Assembly: GCF_000239855.1 (NCBI RefSeq)
Contig: NZ_BADT01000169.1
Location: forward strand, 1 to 64,000
DNA: 64,000 bases
Source of the DNA: Pseudoalteromonas sp. BSi20652
GTDB lineage: Bacteria > Pseudomonadota > Gammaproteobacteria > Enterobacterales > Alteromonadaceae
Direction: 5' to 3'
The notes beneath the pieces were generated by a model. It made no database searches and was not told where the DNA came from. It saw nothing but the letters and a program-made list of their open reading frames with translations. Positions 63,925 to 64,000 of the stretch are shown piece after piece (positions within the stretch are counted from its first letter, which is position 1; each line of letters opens with the position of its first letter). A program made the translations under genes and the position numbers.

Positions 63925-64000
63925 GATCAATCTCTATCGTGGCAATAAACACTAGTGTACTTTATTGTGTACTGCAGGCGCAATTTGAATATGATTTATC

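Overview
The window looks like chromosomal DNA of a marine gammaproteobacterium of the order Alteromonadales; my best guess is Pseudoalteromonas. The reasons are the AT-rich base composition, the ubiE-ubiJ-ubiB-tatABC-tatD-hemB gene order, a TonB-dependent receptor of the large marine type, a GlyGly-CTERM exported nuclease, a second EF-G gene, and a dispersed ~165 bp palindromic repeat beginning TAATACCAA and ending TTGGTATAA. No prophage, CRISPR array or intact insertion sequence was seen.

Layout. 1-600: two and a third copies of a ~203 bp tandem repeat, each with a terminator hairpin, that resemble decayed 5S rRNA plus operon terminator. 1023-4812: a porin and a small phosphate-binding-like protein convergent with a GGDEF-EAL enzyme. 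5072-11091: an eight-gene envelope-stress operon (lipoprotein, double DUF350 membrane protein, membrane-anchored spermidine synthase-like protein, YjfI, PspA-family YjfJ, YjfK, a possible ribbon-helix-helix protein, a small membrane protein) with a striking pair of identical palindromes inside it. 11111-14210: two paralogous lipoproteins, then a Fur-box / FagA-like / fumC unit. 14411-21257: methyltransferase, a GNAT-like gene broken by one TAA, a hydrolase and a hybrid histidine kinase. 21333-23588: two serine tRNA genes with duplicated 3' flanks, a 46-residue very basic protein and a broken diacylglycerol kinase gene. 23613-30150: transporter/MocR pair with operator, YggN-like protein, glutathione peroxidase, AzlCD and a cytochrome b561-type protein.

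30207-30986 is the most interesting site: a good promoter, a c-di-GMP-I (GEMM) riboswitch and a gene for a short GbpA-like chitin-binding protein that lacks the lytic monooxygenase domain and an evident signal peptide. Two c-di-GMP-metabolising proteins lie in the same window (2719-4812 and 56259-58112), which makes c-di-GMP a recurring theme.

31223-41370 holds oligopeptidase B, a LytTR regulator with a degenerate receiver divergent from a TonB receptor, Dps, a lipase-like protein, YaeQ and RbgA. 42001-52035 holds a DUF3857/transglutaminase protein, a decayed response-regulator tail, a second EF-G, a broken small membrane protein gene and the opgGH glucan operon. 52370-63924 is a long minus-strand block: ExeM-type nuclease, hemB, then the ubiquinone/Tat operon ending in tatD and a diguanylate cyclase. 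Several genes in the window are interrupted by single changes (14978, 22705, 47993, 58897), the last in a run of eight A just after the start codon.
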